Assembly (NCBI GenBank): GCA_010909165.1 | Contig: VJWM01000378.1 | Span: forward strand, 1-26,482 | Length of the DNA stretch: 26,482 nucleotides | Source of the DNA: Anthoceros angustus | Lineage: Eukaryota > Streptophyta > Anthocerotopsida > Anthocerotales > Anthocerotaceae | Direction: 5' to 3' | Shown: piece by piece, positions 1 to 8,764 of the stretch | How the letters are laid out: every line of letters begins with the position of its first letter | Position numbering within the stretch: the stretch's first letter is position 1 | Position numbers and translations under genes: made by a program | Notes under the pieces: model-generated | Seen by the model: the letters and a program-made list of their open reading frames with translations, nothing else | The model's database searches: none | What the model was told of the DNA's origin: nothing

Positions 1-203
1 TAAATGATATCTTGTACTCTATCTCGACTTAGACAAAGGGCTTCAATGAGACAACATACTTGTGCCTCTAAAACATCAATCTGAGGAGAATTGAGGTCAA
101 ACTCCTCCTGAATGTAAGAAGATTTGATTTGATGTTGTTTCTTCTTCTTTGAAGCCTTGATCTTCCTCCTAAATTCTTGTCTGCTTGGATTAAAGGAATC
201 CAT
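1..203 (-). CDS. First ORF of a copia retrotransposon, partial at window edge
   Basis: Reading the minus strand from an ATG at 203-201 gives an open frame of 67 codons that leaves the window at base 1. It starts MDSFNPSRQEFRRKIKASKK, has a lysine-rich patch (KKKKQH) and then an acidic/hydrophobic stretch with QIDVLEAQVCCLIEAL. It lies about 190 bases downstream of a perfect iMet primer binding site and an LTR-like sequence, which is where the first ORF (gag/gag-pol) of a Ty1/copia element belongs. I recognise no domain in the short visible part, so the gag assignment rests on position. The rest of the element must lie left of the window. Confidence 0.5.
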   Translation of the reverse strand, partial: MDSFNPSRQEFRRKIKASKKKKQHQIKSSYIQEEFDLNSPQIDVLEAQVCCLIEALCLSRDRVQDII

Positions 204-391
204 GGAGAGCAGACAAGAAATTGATGCACAATGTGTGCATCATTGTGCGCTGGTCACCAGATGATTGCTGCTGAAGGCGAAATCTCCACGCTGCATTATC
301 TTCATTTGAAGTACTACAAACGCAAAAGCATTGGAGAGAAAATTGCCTAGAGCATAAGGAAGCAGAGGTGCTCAAGCACAAAGAGCTAAAT

Positions 392-403
392 GCTCTGATA
401 CCA
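392..403 (-). other. Primer binding site of a copia element (initiator tRNA-Met)
   Basis: The minus strand reads TGGTATCAGAGC, the classic plant copia primer binding site complementary to the 3' end of initiator tRNA-Met. It directly follows the CA end of the LTR at 404, so the element runs right to left. Confidence 0.9.
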
Positions 404-655
404 TGATGAGAATCAATAGCTCTTAGATAGAAGAGAAACAATGGAATGAATTGATTAATGAGTAAAGTACAAGCCTTTAAATAGGTTGGTGGTTGGGTGG
501 TTACAACAATATGTTGTAACCATAAGAAGTTGCAACCATAAGTTGTTGCAACTATAAGTTGTTGTAACTAACTACCTAAAGCCCTAGCTCTAAATTAATG
601 TTTAAGTAATGAGGCCCTAATGAATAGTGCCCTAAGCTAGACCTATTTCACTTCA
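404..655 (-). repeat. 5' LTR of a minus-strand copia element (LTR1)
   Basis: On the minus strand this runs from TGAAGTGAAATAGG to ...GATTCTCATCA and is followed at once by the primer binding site. It has a TATA-like CCTATTTAAAGGC (473-485) and a run of GTTGTAAC/GTTGCAAC repeats (about 500-575). The same order of blocks (TGA-GAAATA, AGGGCAC, GGGCTTTAGGTAGTT, GTTGTAAC repeats, TATA, GATTCTCATC) recurs at 24400-24679, so the two are LTRs of one family. The right boundary (TG at 655) is set by the TG...CA rule and by where similarity to the second copy ends. Confidence 0.85.
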
Positions 656-1639
656 CCGGCGGTCACCAAGATAATTCTAATCGGCCGCCTACCATCCTAT
701 TCCCATCTCCCTATCTCGTCGGAATGGAAGGTCCGGTTCCTTGGGATTGGTGGTCCAATCTCCGTCTCGACAGTTGCGGCGACCCAATCGATGATCCGCG
801 AGGCGGACCCTTCTCCCGAATCCGCCGTTGTTACCGGGCGGCGGTCCGACGACCGCTGCTACCACAACGCTATCCTCCTCGGCCTCCTGGGTCCTCTCCT
901 GGGGCCACACATCCGCTTCCCTAGCGTAAGTCGGCGGGGCTCCTCATCGCCAAGTCCTGACCTCGAGGTCCGGGTCCTCGACTGAGTCTCAACCTGTGAG
1001 TCCGCGAGCTGAGTCCCCTGGTCCGCCTGTTTCGGGTTCGACCTCGTGGTCCGACTTATTACCGGGTCCGTCCCCAAGCTCCGGACCCCTTATCCTGTGG
1101 ACCTCAGATCGCTAGGTCCTCCTCCCCCGACCCTTGTCTTGGGTCGTTGGCCCTCCTTCGCGCCTTTCAGGCTGCCACCTCCTTCTCCGAGCAGTTGCGT
1201 GAACTTACCGGGGTCCAAGGCCCCGCCTCCTCTTGAGGCTCTTCTCCTCATTGCTGTCTCCAAACAGGCCCCTAGAGTCCCTGTGGCCCCCATGCCCTTC
1301 TTCCCGAGCCTTCCAGGGTCCGTATTTGCTGGGCGCCGAGAGGCTCTACCGCTTCGGAGCTCGTGGTAATAGGCAAAGTCCGAATCCACTTGTTGATTGC
1401 TCTTCCACGGTGCCCGAGCACCCGATACTCCTTCGCCATAGGTGCTCCGGAGCCGAGCGTGCCGCCTTGTTGACCACCTCCCCGCCAGTTTGATAGCCGA
1501 GCCGCCGCACGCGAGGCCGCAAGGGCCGCCGCCACCTCCCCGCAACCGCCGTTTCCACCGCCCAACTCCCTTCGCTCACCGCTACCACCATAACGCAGCT
1601 GCTCCTTCCGCCTTCCTCAACTGGACCAGCAGCTTCTTG

Positions 1640-2200
1640 TCCGCCTCAGGTTTCTCCCTCTCCGCCCATTCTGGCCGTTAACTCCGCCATCTCCTCTCTG
1701 CATTTGGCCGGCAATCTCAGATCATGGGCTTCGCCAGTTCCTTCTCCATCTCCGACGCCCCGCCTCCTGCTCCATCGCCAGACCGACCGTCCGCCAATGT
1801 AGCCGGAGCCGCTTATTTCCTTGCTCCGCGACCATGTCCTCGCACTACCATTCCTCAATGGTAGTTTGAGTCAGCCCAAGGTCTCCTTGCGTCTTCCATC
1901 TCCCGCCGCCCACCTCACTGAGCCGAGTCCGAGATCCCATCTCCTTGTCGCGAACTTCCGGCCTCGGCCGGTCCGCGCTGCTCCGCCTCGCCCATCTTCG
2001 TGCAGAGCCGAGGCGCCATCTCCGTCAAGTCTTGGATTCTCTTGAGAACCCCTTGCTGCCGACGCTGCCTTGAGTTGTAACTCCAAGGTGTCCTTGCCGG
2101 CCTCCAGCCTCCGCCGCCTCCTTCTACCTCCTCGCACTGCGCCCCGAGGTCCTCGGTGTCATTTCGTGACGGTTCGTCTGCTTGTTTCCGCCGCACCGCT
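1640..2200 (-). pseudogene. Coiled-coil C-terminal part of element II gag-like protein, broken
   Basis: The minus strand has a short stretch reading EEMAELTARMGG, followed in another frame by a match to KKLLVQLRKAEG of the + copy at 24060-24170. The reading frame is interrupted several times. By comparison with the better-kept copy this is the charged, helix-forming C-terminal part of the gag-like protein. It has no independent function that I can see. Confidence 0.45.
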
Positions 2201-3299
2201 GGCCTTCAGATTGGCCGTATACCTCACCGCCTCCTCCACCGCCCGATCACGCCTGATAGTGATCGCGGCCGCTGCGTGGCTTCCGCCTCCTGGCCACCTT
2301 CACCCCGAGCCTTCCTGGCTCGTCGGCCGCCTCCGCCAGTCCCGAGCCTCGCTTGCGCCCGGCCTCTTCCGCCTCCCCGGCCACCCCCTCCGCCTCCGCA
2401 GAGGTCCTCACGGCCTCAGCTGCCTCACCGCCTCCAGAAGGAATTTAGTCCGTCCTTGGATGGACCAGACTTCACCTCCCGCTTCCTTCCTCAATCCGCC
2501 GAGAGCCTTCCTTCTCGCCTCCGGCCCCTCCAACCGCCTCGGAGGAGTACCATGCGCCCGTGGCTTCTACCTCCGGGTCTTCGGCCATCCCAGAGATTCT
2601 AAAGCATACCGTCCCATGACGGTAGCTGTGACCGCCGTGTTTCTTCCACGGCCGCCGTGAGGCTCCCACAAAGTCCGTGAGGGGAGCTCACGGCCTGTGG
2701 ACCTCCATACTGCAGTCTGAAGTCCGACTGGGTTCTCTGGACCTAATCAGACCCTTAGGTCCCCGAGGCCGAGCCCGAGCTTCACCCTCCTTGGCCCTTT
2801 TGGCATGAGCTCCTTCTCCGCCTTTTCTCCTGGGCCTGAGGAGGAGGGGGGTCCGGAGCAAGCCCTTTGCCCTTCCTGCCGGGCGACAGACTGCTCCGGT
2901 GCGCCGCTGTCCTCCGCCTCGGCGGCCTTCGCCTCCTTACCGCTTCCTCCGCTTCTTGCACCCGCAAGGTGGCACCGGCACCACCGAGGTGCACAGACGC
3001 CTGCCTTGCCTTCTGCCTCCCTCCTCGGTCCGGCCCGTCGTGGTTGTGGCCGCGGGCTATTGGCGGGGGCCCGCCGACTGGCCCCGGTTGGGGCACTGTG
3101 GAGGAGGGAAGCGAATTTCTCCCATACTCGGTGGTGAGGGGTCCGCCTGCACGTATGGAGTCCGGACCCTCCCGCCTCCTCCCGGTCCGCTTGGCCTTCG
3201 GGGTCGGCCCCACCCCGGCGCCTTTGCCCGCCTCCACTTCCGGGCCTCCTTTCCGAGCGCCGCCAAGCTCCTCCTTCAGAGTCAAATGTCCCCATACAT

Positions 3300-3861
3300 G
3301 GATCGTGCATGGGACCCTGATGGCGAGGCTTCTGGCCCGAGCTTATGGCCTCCGACTAAACCGGGCAAGATAATCCTTCCCCCCGCCTTCTTCCTCGCAG
3401 AGCGCATGCAGAATACTAACAGTTATCACCAAGGTGATCCACCTGAGTGTTCCAATGGACAATGATCCGGCTACCTTACTCGATCCCAGCGGTCGGATAT
3501 CAACCATCCGCTGGTGGTCCGCGGCCCCAGCCTCAAAGATCGCTGCTGGCCCTATCTTCCCTTCGCCTTGAGGGGCCCGCACCACCTTCTTCCTCCTTTG
3601 GGCGGTTGTAGGCCGCCTCAGACCTCCAAGGTCCATCGCCTGGGTCCTCCCGAGGTTCTGACCGCACCTCCTTGTTGACCGCCAACATCTTCCGGCGAAC
3701 TCGACTGTGACTGCCTTCAACGCTGCACTGCCGAACACATCCAGTGCCACTCCACCACCTCCCGCCTCCCGCCAGTGGCCCAAAGTCCGGATAGCGCCGG
3801 TCACAATGTTGCGCCCACGAGGTTCCATGGCTCCCAAACTTCCGCAGCTTTTGGGTGCCAT
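3300..3861 (-). pseudogene. Gag-like protein of element II (DWG-domain relative), frameshifted
   Basis: From an ATG at 3861 the minus strand matches, block by block but across frames, the gag-like ORF at 21870 on the + strand. Shared pieces include M-PK at the start, RNIVT, RYPDFGP (seen in the second frame), ARKMLA.NKEVRS, and YNRP.EE. DNA similarity continues through the WNML/VDHLGD region near 3430-3460. At least three frame changes are needed, so it cannot make the full protein. The family resembles the 'putative plant transposon protein' domain common in plant LTR elements (my recollection, not searched). Confidence 0.6.
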
Positions 3862-4500
3862 CGCCTGCCTCCTCGGCTGTAGCCGACGAGTTCACCGGCA
3901 CGATGCGCCTCCGCCGCGCTTCTCCAACCCCGGCGGAACTACGCCAAGGTGCCGGGCGCTCAAGAGATAGCGCCAGAGAGCCGCTGCGAGCGCAGAGATC
4001 GAGAATTGTCTCGAGGTCACGAATGACCTTCCTTCGCCGCCGGAGTAACCGGGCTGAAGGCGCCCGTCTGAATCGCGAGGTCCGCATGGCTTATTCTCGA
4101 CTTACGCCTCCGCTTACTCGCCTTACGCTGCATTGCCACGCCGCTGCACGCGGGCGTGAATACTGCTATAACGGCCTCGGTACATGGCCCGCCACGCGAT
4201 GCCCGCCTCCACTGTGGCCATCCACGTGGCGCCGCAGTCCTCCTCACACTCTAAGTTACTCGTACTTATCTCGCTTGACCTCGGGAGTGGTCGGACTTAT
4301 CCTGCTACTCGACGAGTCCGTGCTCGCCATAGTAGGTCCGGGGTACGTTGCCCACTCCCGGGAGTATACTCCGAGTGCATCCGAGTGCTATCCGGCTTAT
4401 TCCTCCCTTTTCCGCCTCTTATTTTATCCTCCTCACAGAAAACAAAACCCTAGTTATTTTAACCCCAGGGAGTCCGTAGTCCACATGTGAAGCTGCGGCA

Positions 4501-4889
4501 TGTCAATTTCCACCCTCCCGAGTCCGATCCTCCGGCTAGACTTACCTCTTGCGCCACCTCCTTGGTGACGCTCCTTCCTTAACCTATCTCCTTGCCCTTG
4601 GTCATGGTAGGCTTGGTCATGGCCTCCTTGGTTAGTACTTGCGAAATTGAAGAAAGAGATGCTTCTCAGTTACGCGACGCTACCGACTTCCCTATCCATT
4701 GCAGGCGTTTCTCCTCCTTAGCGATTTGCTCCTGCTCACAGCGCAAAGGTCCTTGTCCTCGCTCCTCTCAGCCCTTACACCTTGGCGTCCTAAAAACCCC
4801 AATTTTCTCATGCAAGAGTAAGCTCACCAAAATTCCCTAACGGACTTTACACTGGGCACATTTAGGAGCCTCCCTCACGGTTTCTAGCA
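4501..4889. other. No gene recognised; spacer between two retroelement remnants
   Basis: No frame here shows a recognisable domain. An 82-codon + frame at 4592-4840 has no family features and lies between element II and the LTR-like block starting near 4890. It may contain the missing outer ends of either element. Confidence 0.4.
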
Positions 4890-5387
4890 ATCACCTTACG
4901 CTCCACCCTCCTAGGCACCCTCACGAGCTTGGCAAGTGTTGGGTTGCGCCCCAACCTTCTTCTCCTTCTCTTCTTCCTCCTCCTCTCCTCTCTTGGGCTG
5001 GGTTCGCCTCCTTCTTGAGCTTGCGCCTTCTTCTCCTCCTCCTCGGCCGCAGGCGGCGTGTGCAGTGCGTTGCTGTATGGGGGCCTTGGGAAGCTTGAGA
5101 TGTGGCGGCGCCTTCCTGCTGTGAGGCCGTCTCCTTAAGTTTCTGAGTTGTGGCCTCCTGCAGGCACCTGCAGCCACTTTTATAAGTCACCCAAGGGTTA
5201 GAAAAAGTAACTACCATTCTATCCTGCCCTTGGATGTGTGCCACGTGGCCCCTCTCCCACCATTGATGTTAGTTTCCTAATTTCCTTATACTAAAATACC
5301 AATTTCCCTATTTTTCTAATTTCTAATTACTGAAAATTAGCCTCTAATTTCTTAATTACCTATTTTGGCCTATTTATCTAGTCCACT

Positions 5388-5402
5388 AAAAGACCCTATA
5401 TA
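5388..5402 (-). promoter_or_regulatory. Probable TATA box of the copy C LTR
   Basis: The minus strand reads GCTATATATAGGG, the best TATA box in the LTR. It lies about 50 bases downstream, in the element's direction, of the palindrome array, as expected for the U3/R boundary of a Ty3 LTR. Copies at 12270-12290 and 9320-9360 keep TATA-rich sequence at the same place. Confidence 0.5.
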
Positions 5403-5448
5403 TAGCAAGCCTATCCCTAAAACATAAGCTACTTCCTTAGAAACCTAT

Positions 5449-5680
5449 CTCCTACGTGGTAGGACATCCTCCTACCATGGTAGGCGTTTTCCCTTCTCCT
5501 ACCACGGTAGGAGTTTCCTGGCGGTAGGATACCTTCCTACCCTCTCCTACCATGGTAGGAGCTATTCCTACCGGTAGGTGATCAAAACTAGCGGGGTCAT
5601 TCTCCTACGGTGGTAGGATCTCTCCTACCCTCGTCTACCATGGTAGGAGTTTCTCCTGGTGGTAGGACACCTCCTACCAC
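5449..5680. repeat. Array of CCTACC/GGTAGG palindromes in an LTR
   Basis: At least eight dyad-symmetric units are packed into about 230 bases. Perfect ones are CCTACCATGGTAGG (5471-5484), an 18-bp palindrome CTCCTACCATGGTAGGAG (5544-5561), CCTACCGGTAGG (5567-5578) and CTACCATGGTAG (5635-5646). Near-perfect ones are at 5449-5463, 5496-5513 and 5603-5618. A 9-bp stem with a 4-base loop lies at 5659-5680. Spacing is irregular, so this is not a CRISPR array. Each half-site resembles the ACC-rich core bound by plant R2R3-MYB proteins, which is only an inference. Confidence 0.85.
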
Positions 5681-5892
5681 TCATGTAGGTTACCTTTTCT
5701 CCTCACCGGTCGTTTTGACCCGTTTCTTTTCCTGCATATCCTCTTTGCCTTCCGACATGGTCCTACAACTCCGCTCAAAAGGAGCAAAAATTTCCTTGCA
5801 TGTCTTCACCAAACCATTTCTAAAGAGTGTGGGCTGTTTCAAAGCGAACTCATTGAGCTTGTTGCCCAAACTTTTTTCCACGAATCTTGAGG

Positions 5893-6600
5893 ATACTTGT
5901 GGCCTTGGCCCCTCTTCATCCACAGGTCGGCGCAGGAGCTTCTCGCAACCCGTGTATATAGGCCTCATACATTATGGTGCCCCAATCCGCTCCTCGCGAA
6001 ATCTTCCACAAGAAGCCCGGAGGAAGTTGGTGTTGAAGTAAGAGGTCCGTTGGTAATTCTGTGAGGGACAATCTTAGCAAGAGCCGTCATTTCAGCTCCT
6101 TGATCTTGTCCGTCTTCCAGCCATTCTTGGCGTGGGCTTCACTCCTCCGTCCATCATGTCGAGGACCTCCTGCAGGATTTCAGAAGGGAAATCCTCTTCC
6201 CATTCGTCCTCTCGGGAGGCGATTCTCGAGCTCTCCCTCCCTTGTACACTTGGCAGATGCTCGTTTGTCCGTGCCAGCGGATCGGTCGGCGTTCCCTCTT
6301 GGCGGGCAAGGCGCTCTACGATTGATGGAGGTTGATGTAACACTCCTCAATCAACTCCAAATTGGTGTAGGCCATGGCGACCACACCATCCCAGTGGATG
6401 TTATCCTCCTCAGTCACTTTGCTAAAATCTACCAAATCCACAGGATTGAGTTTTACCACAAAAGCACATGGAAATTGTCTCAAAATCGCCTCCTCTGGCG
6501 ACCCCTCTGCCTTCTTGCCCTTTCCTCCTCTTGAGGGGCAGCCTTGGCGGCACCTTCCCCTTGCCCCTAGCCGCTCGGGCATGGCAGCACCTTATTCTGG
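5893..6600 (-). pseudogene. Gag-like protein of Ty3-type element, copy C, frameshifted
   Basis: Minus-strand frames from about 6582 read a basic start, then DLVDFSKVTEEDNIHWDG, AYTNLELIEECYINLHQS, and, after a frame change near 6320, EDFPSEILQEVLDMMDGGVK. The last part (6080-5940), again in shifted frames, matches the FLWKISRGA-DWGTIMYEAYI block of the copy at 7855-8588. The two copies align along their length as a direct repeat. The protein is probably the structural (gag-like) ORF of the element whose LTR follows at 5886. Several frameshifts make it non-functional. The assignment comes from context and from resemblance to element I. Confidence 0.65.
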
Positions 6601-6753
6601 CGCTTGCAAGGAAGAGTACTTCGATTCTGATCTTTGGTATCCTCAGCTTTGCTCTCAAATTGCTCCTCCTCTTGGCGGCCGACCCATGACACAAGCTGCA
6701 ATCGTTAAACACAGTTGTTGCTTCAGTTCGCGCCAATTATCCTCGAGGTCTCT

Positions 6754-6772
6754 CCAGCCGGGCGGGCGCCAA
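6754..6772 (-). other. Putative primer binding site, copy C
   Basis: The minus strand reads TTGGCGCCCGCCCGGCTGG, starting with the TGGCGCC common in plant Ty3 primer binding sites and placed about 190 bases before the gag-like ATG. The matching place before the other gag-like copy (8747-8760) reads TTGGCAGCAGCTGG and continues with similar GAGA.CTC sequence. Upstream, the 5' LTR is cut away near 6836 by copia sequence. Confidence 0.5.
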
Positions 6773-6838
6773 CAATGAGCGGCGTTCCTCATGCCCTCAA
6801 TTCACTTGTACGCCTCGAGTGCTCCATCCTGATTGGGT

Positions 6839-7545
6839 ACTCCATTGCCTCCATATGTGAAACTTTCAAGCGCGGATTGCCCAAGCTACGAGGAGGACAA
6901 AGCTGAAATGGAGAAGGTCCCATACTCATCCATGTGGGGAGTTTGATGTATGCAATGATTGCTACACGTCCGACATTGCCTTTGCGGTGGGAGTGGTTAG
7001 CAGGTTTATGTCAAACCAAAGCAGGAAGCATTGGGAGGCAGTAAAAGGACTTATGAGGTATCTGAATGGTACAAAAGCTTTGTGCATATGTTTTGGTAGT
7101 GAAGATGCATGTGTGGTTGGGTACGGATCGATTATCACGAGGATATGGACAAAGGAGGTCCACATCGAGTTATGTCTTCACGTGCCTTTGGAGGCGATCT
7201 CATGGCGATCTCGTTTGCGATCGTGCATTCGCTATCTACCACGAGTATGTTGCGACAGAGGCTTGCAAGGAAGCCATATGGCTTGCTCGTTTAGTGGGAG
7301 ACTTGGGGATCAAGGTTGAGTGCCGGTGTTGCATTGTGATAGCAGTGCTATCAATTGGCAAAGAATCCGATGTTTCATGCGAAGACTAAACATGTGGATG
7401 TGAAGTATCACTTCATTCGAGAGGTGTTGGATGACGAGGGTACAACTTGTCAAGGTTCACACCGGCGAACCTATGAGATATTCTTACCAAGGGACTCTCT
7501 ACAGACAATTTGCACAAGCTCGGACAGATGGGCATGAGATAGTCC
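6839..7545 (+). pseudogene. Copia RT end and RNase H, 5'-truncated and frameshifted
   Basis: The + strand encodes the C-terminal end of a Ty1/copia polyprotein in several frames. It shows TPLPPYVKLSSADCPSYEED then MEKVPYSSM (6839-6943), a TRPDIAFAVG-type block, VVSRFMSNQSRKHWEAVKGL and RYLNGTKAL (6960-7080), the RNase H segment EYVATEACKEAIWLARLVGD (7236-7300), KHVDVKYHFIREVL (7389-7430) and DILTKGLSTDNLHKLGQMGM (about 7480-7535). These are the standard order and motifs of the copia RNase H region. Stops and frame changes occur at about 6943, 7120 and 7440. The RNase H serine-threonine-acidic stretch before EYVA is short by about two residues. Reverse transcriptase upstream is missing. Confidence 0.88.
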
Positions 7546-7570
7546 ATTCTCCTAAGGTAAATTGGCCTTT

Positions 7571-7581
7571 AAGTGGGAGGT
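7571..7581 (+). other. Polypurine tract of the copia element
   Basis: AAGTGGGAGGT lies immediately before the TG that starts the LTR and just after the end of the polyprotein, the standard copia polypurine tract. Confidence 0.85.
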
Positions 7582-7849
7582 TGTAAGGGTATTAAAGCCC
7601 AATGTACTTAGACTAATACACTTAGTCTAAGTTAGGTGTCGATTAAGTATCATTAGTTTAGCTTAAGCTAATCACTAGGAAGCTTCTTGTGCTCCTTCCT
7701 AGGGGCTTCTTGTGGAGCTTCCTAGGGAGCCCTATTGGAGGGTATAAATACCCTCCAAGCCTCATCTCAATGTGAGAGAGTTACACTTGCCTCCTCCTCT
7801 CCTCTCCTCTTTCCACCATCATGTGCTGCCACACGATCCTTCAATAACA
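7582..7849 (+). repeat. 3' LTR of the plus-strand copia element
   Basis: The sequence runs from TGTAAGGGTATT to ...CAATAACA, bounded by the polypurine tract on the left and by gag-like element sequence (GGGCCTTGGCCC) on the right. It is 268 bp, typical of short copia LTRs. Inside are two copies of an AGCTTCTTGTG...CTTCCTAGGG block (about 7679-7728) and a TATA box. It is unrelated to the LTRs at 404 and 24400. No second copy is present, because the 5' part of the element is gone. Confidence 0.85.
7737..7756 (+). promoter_or_regulatory. TATA box inside a perfect inverted repeat
   Basis: GGAGGGTAT-AA-ATACCCTCC is a 9-bp perfect stem around the TATAAATA box of the copia LTR. It should mark the LTR promoter; a start site would be expected about 25-35 bases downstream. 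Confidence 0.65.
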
Positions 7850-7854
7850 GGGCC

Positions 7855-8588
7855 TTGGCCCTTCCTCATCCACCGAATTTGGCATAAGGAGTTTCTCCCT
7901 GTGATGTATGTAGGCCTCATACATAATCGTCCCTCAATCCAGCTTAGCTCCTCGCGAAATCTTCCACAAGAACTGGAGGAAGTTGGTGCTGAAATAAGAC
8001 GTCCGTTGGTAATTCACCAACCCCAACACAATCTTCGCAAAGAGCCTCCACTTCAGCTCCTTGATGCTATCCGTCTTCCAGCCATTCTTGGCGTGGGCCT
8101 TCACTCCTCCGTCCATCATATCCAGGACCTCCTGCGGAATTTCTGTGAGGGAAATCCTCTTCCCTCCATTCGTCCTCTCGAGGAGAGCAATTCCTGAGCT
8201 CTCCTCCTCCGGTCTCCCATACACCTGTCAAATGCTCCGGACCGTCCAACAGCGGGGATCAGTCCGGGCATTCCTCTCCGGTAATGCGGCAAGAGCTGCC
8301 TCCGATTGATGGAGATTGATGTAGCACTCCTCGATCAATTCCAAATTGGTGTAGGCCCATTGGCGGCCATACACCCATCCTAATTGGATGTTTTCCTCCT
8401 CCGCCCATTGCCTAAAATCTACCAAATCCCGAGATTGAGCTGCCCGCAAAGCACGTAAATTGGGGCATCTCGACCTCACCCCCTCCTGGCGGCGCAGCCT
8501 CCGCTGCTGCCTTCTTTCCTTTCCCTCCTCGCGAGGAGGAGCCCTTGGCAGGCGGTTCCTTCCCCTTGCCTTTCCCTGCTCGAGGCAT
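7855..8588 (-). pseudogene. Gag-like protein of Ty3-type element, copy D, truncated
   Basis: From an ATG at 8588 the minus strand reads MPRAGKGKGKEPPAKGSSSR, a basic glycine/lysine-rich N-terminus. After a frame change near 8450 come DLVDFRQWAEEENIQLGWVY, AYTNLELIEECYINLHQSEA and ALPERNARTDPRC. After another near 8225 come SLTEIPQEVLDMMDGGVKAH, NGWKTDSIKELKWRLFAKIV and NFLQFLWKISRGAKLD, followed by a stop and GTIMYEAYI. The last block ('FAKIV ... G..(D)WG.I...I') resembles the element I ORF near residues 143-188. The copy is cut off at 7850 by the copia LTR. Confidence 0.68.
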
Positions 8589-8746
8589 GGCGCCTTTCCC
8601 TTCTCCAAGTGCTTCAAAGGAAGGGAATTACTCTCCAATTTGAGAGCTTCAAAATTCCACACCTAAACGCACCCCTTTCTTATTGTGGCCCTTATTGTGG
8701 CAACAACACTCACCCTGCAACACATGTTAGCCCTGGCTTGAGTTCT

Positions 8747-8760
8747 CCAGCTGCTGCCAA
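8747..8760 (-). other. Degenerate primer binding site, copy D
   Basis: The minus strand reads TTGGCAGCAGCTGG, in the same place relative to the gag-like ORF, and with the same following sequence, as the site at 6754-6772. It lacks the TGGCGCC core, so it is probably mutated. Confidence 0.35.
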
Positions 8761-8764
8761 CCTC

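Larger units (their letters stand above)
656..4500 (-). mobile_element. GC-rich gag-only retroelement remnant (element II)
   Basis: This GC-rich block reads on the minus strand as a decayed relative of the element at 20741-24399. Shared landmarks in the same order are a leader with GGTTTTGTTTT, an ATAAG(T/C)CCGG stretch and GTATTCACGCCCG (4080-4450), a gag-like ORF (3861 downward), a coiled-coil stretch containing MAEL.ARM.G (about 1650-1710), and a C-terminal tag DSDFAYYH (about 1365-1400). Many overlapping open frames on both strands here are by-products of high GC. No reverse transcriptase or integrase was seen, so it looks non-autonomous. It abuts LTR1 at 655. Exact ends are uncertain. 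Confidence 0.6.
4890..5886 (-). repeat. LTR of a Ty3-type element (copy C), with palindrome array
   Basis: On the minus strand the block begins near 5886 with TGGAA...GTTTGGGCAAC. The LTRs at 9752 and 12628 begin in the same way (TGTGGAATGC...GTTTGGGCAAC). All three then share GAGTTGTAG, a GATAT-C motif, GGAAAAGAAA.GGGTCAAAA.GACC and a TATA-rich zone. In this copy the gag-like ORF runs directly into the LTR with no pol between. The far end, near 4890, is estimated from the length of the 8765-9752 copy and is not defined by a clean CA. Confidence 0.6.

Noticed and set aside
689-4490. Many long open frames on both strands (for example 2070-2660 +, 2747-3310 -, 3855-4490 +)
   Set aside because: They overlap each other in up to five frames, are rich in P, R, S and G, and carry no domain. 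High GC suppresses stop codons. Only the frames matching element I were kept.
5449-5680. Possible CRISPR-like array
   Set aside because: Units differ in centre and spacing, there are no equal-length unique spacers, and the context is a plant LTR.
5610-6041. 143-codon + strand frame
   Set aside because: It lies antisense to the gag-like ORF end and across the LTR boundary, with no domain.
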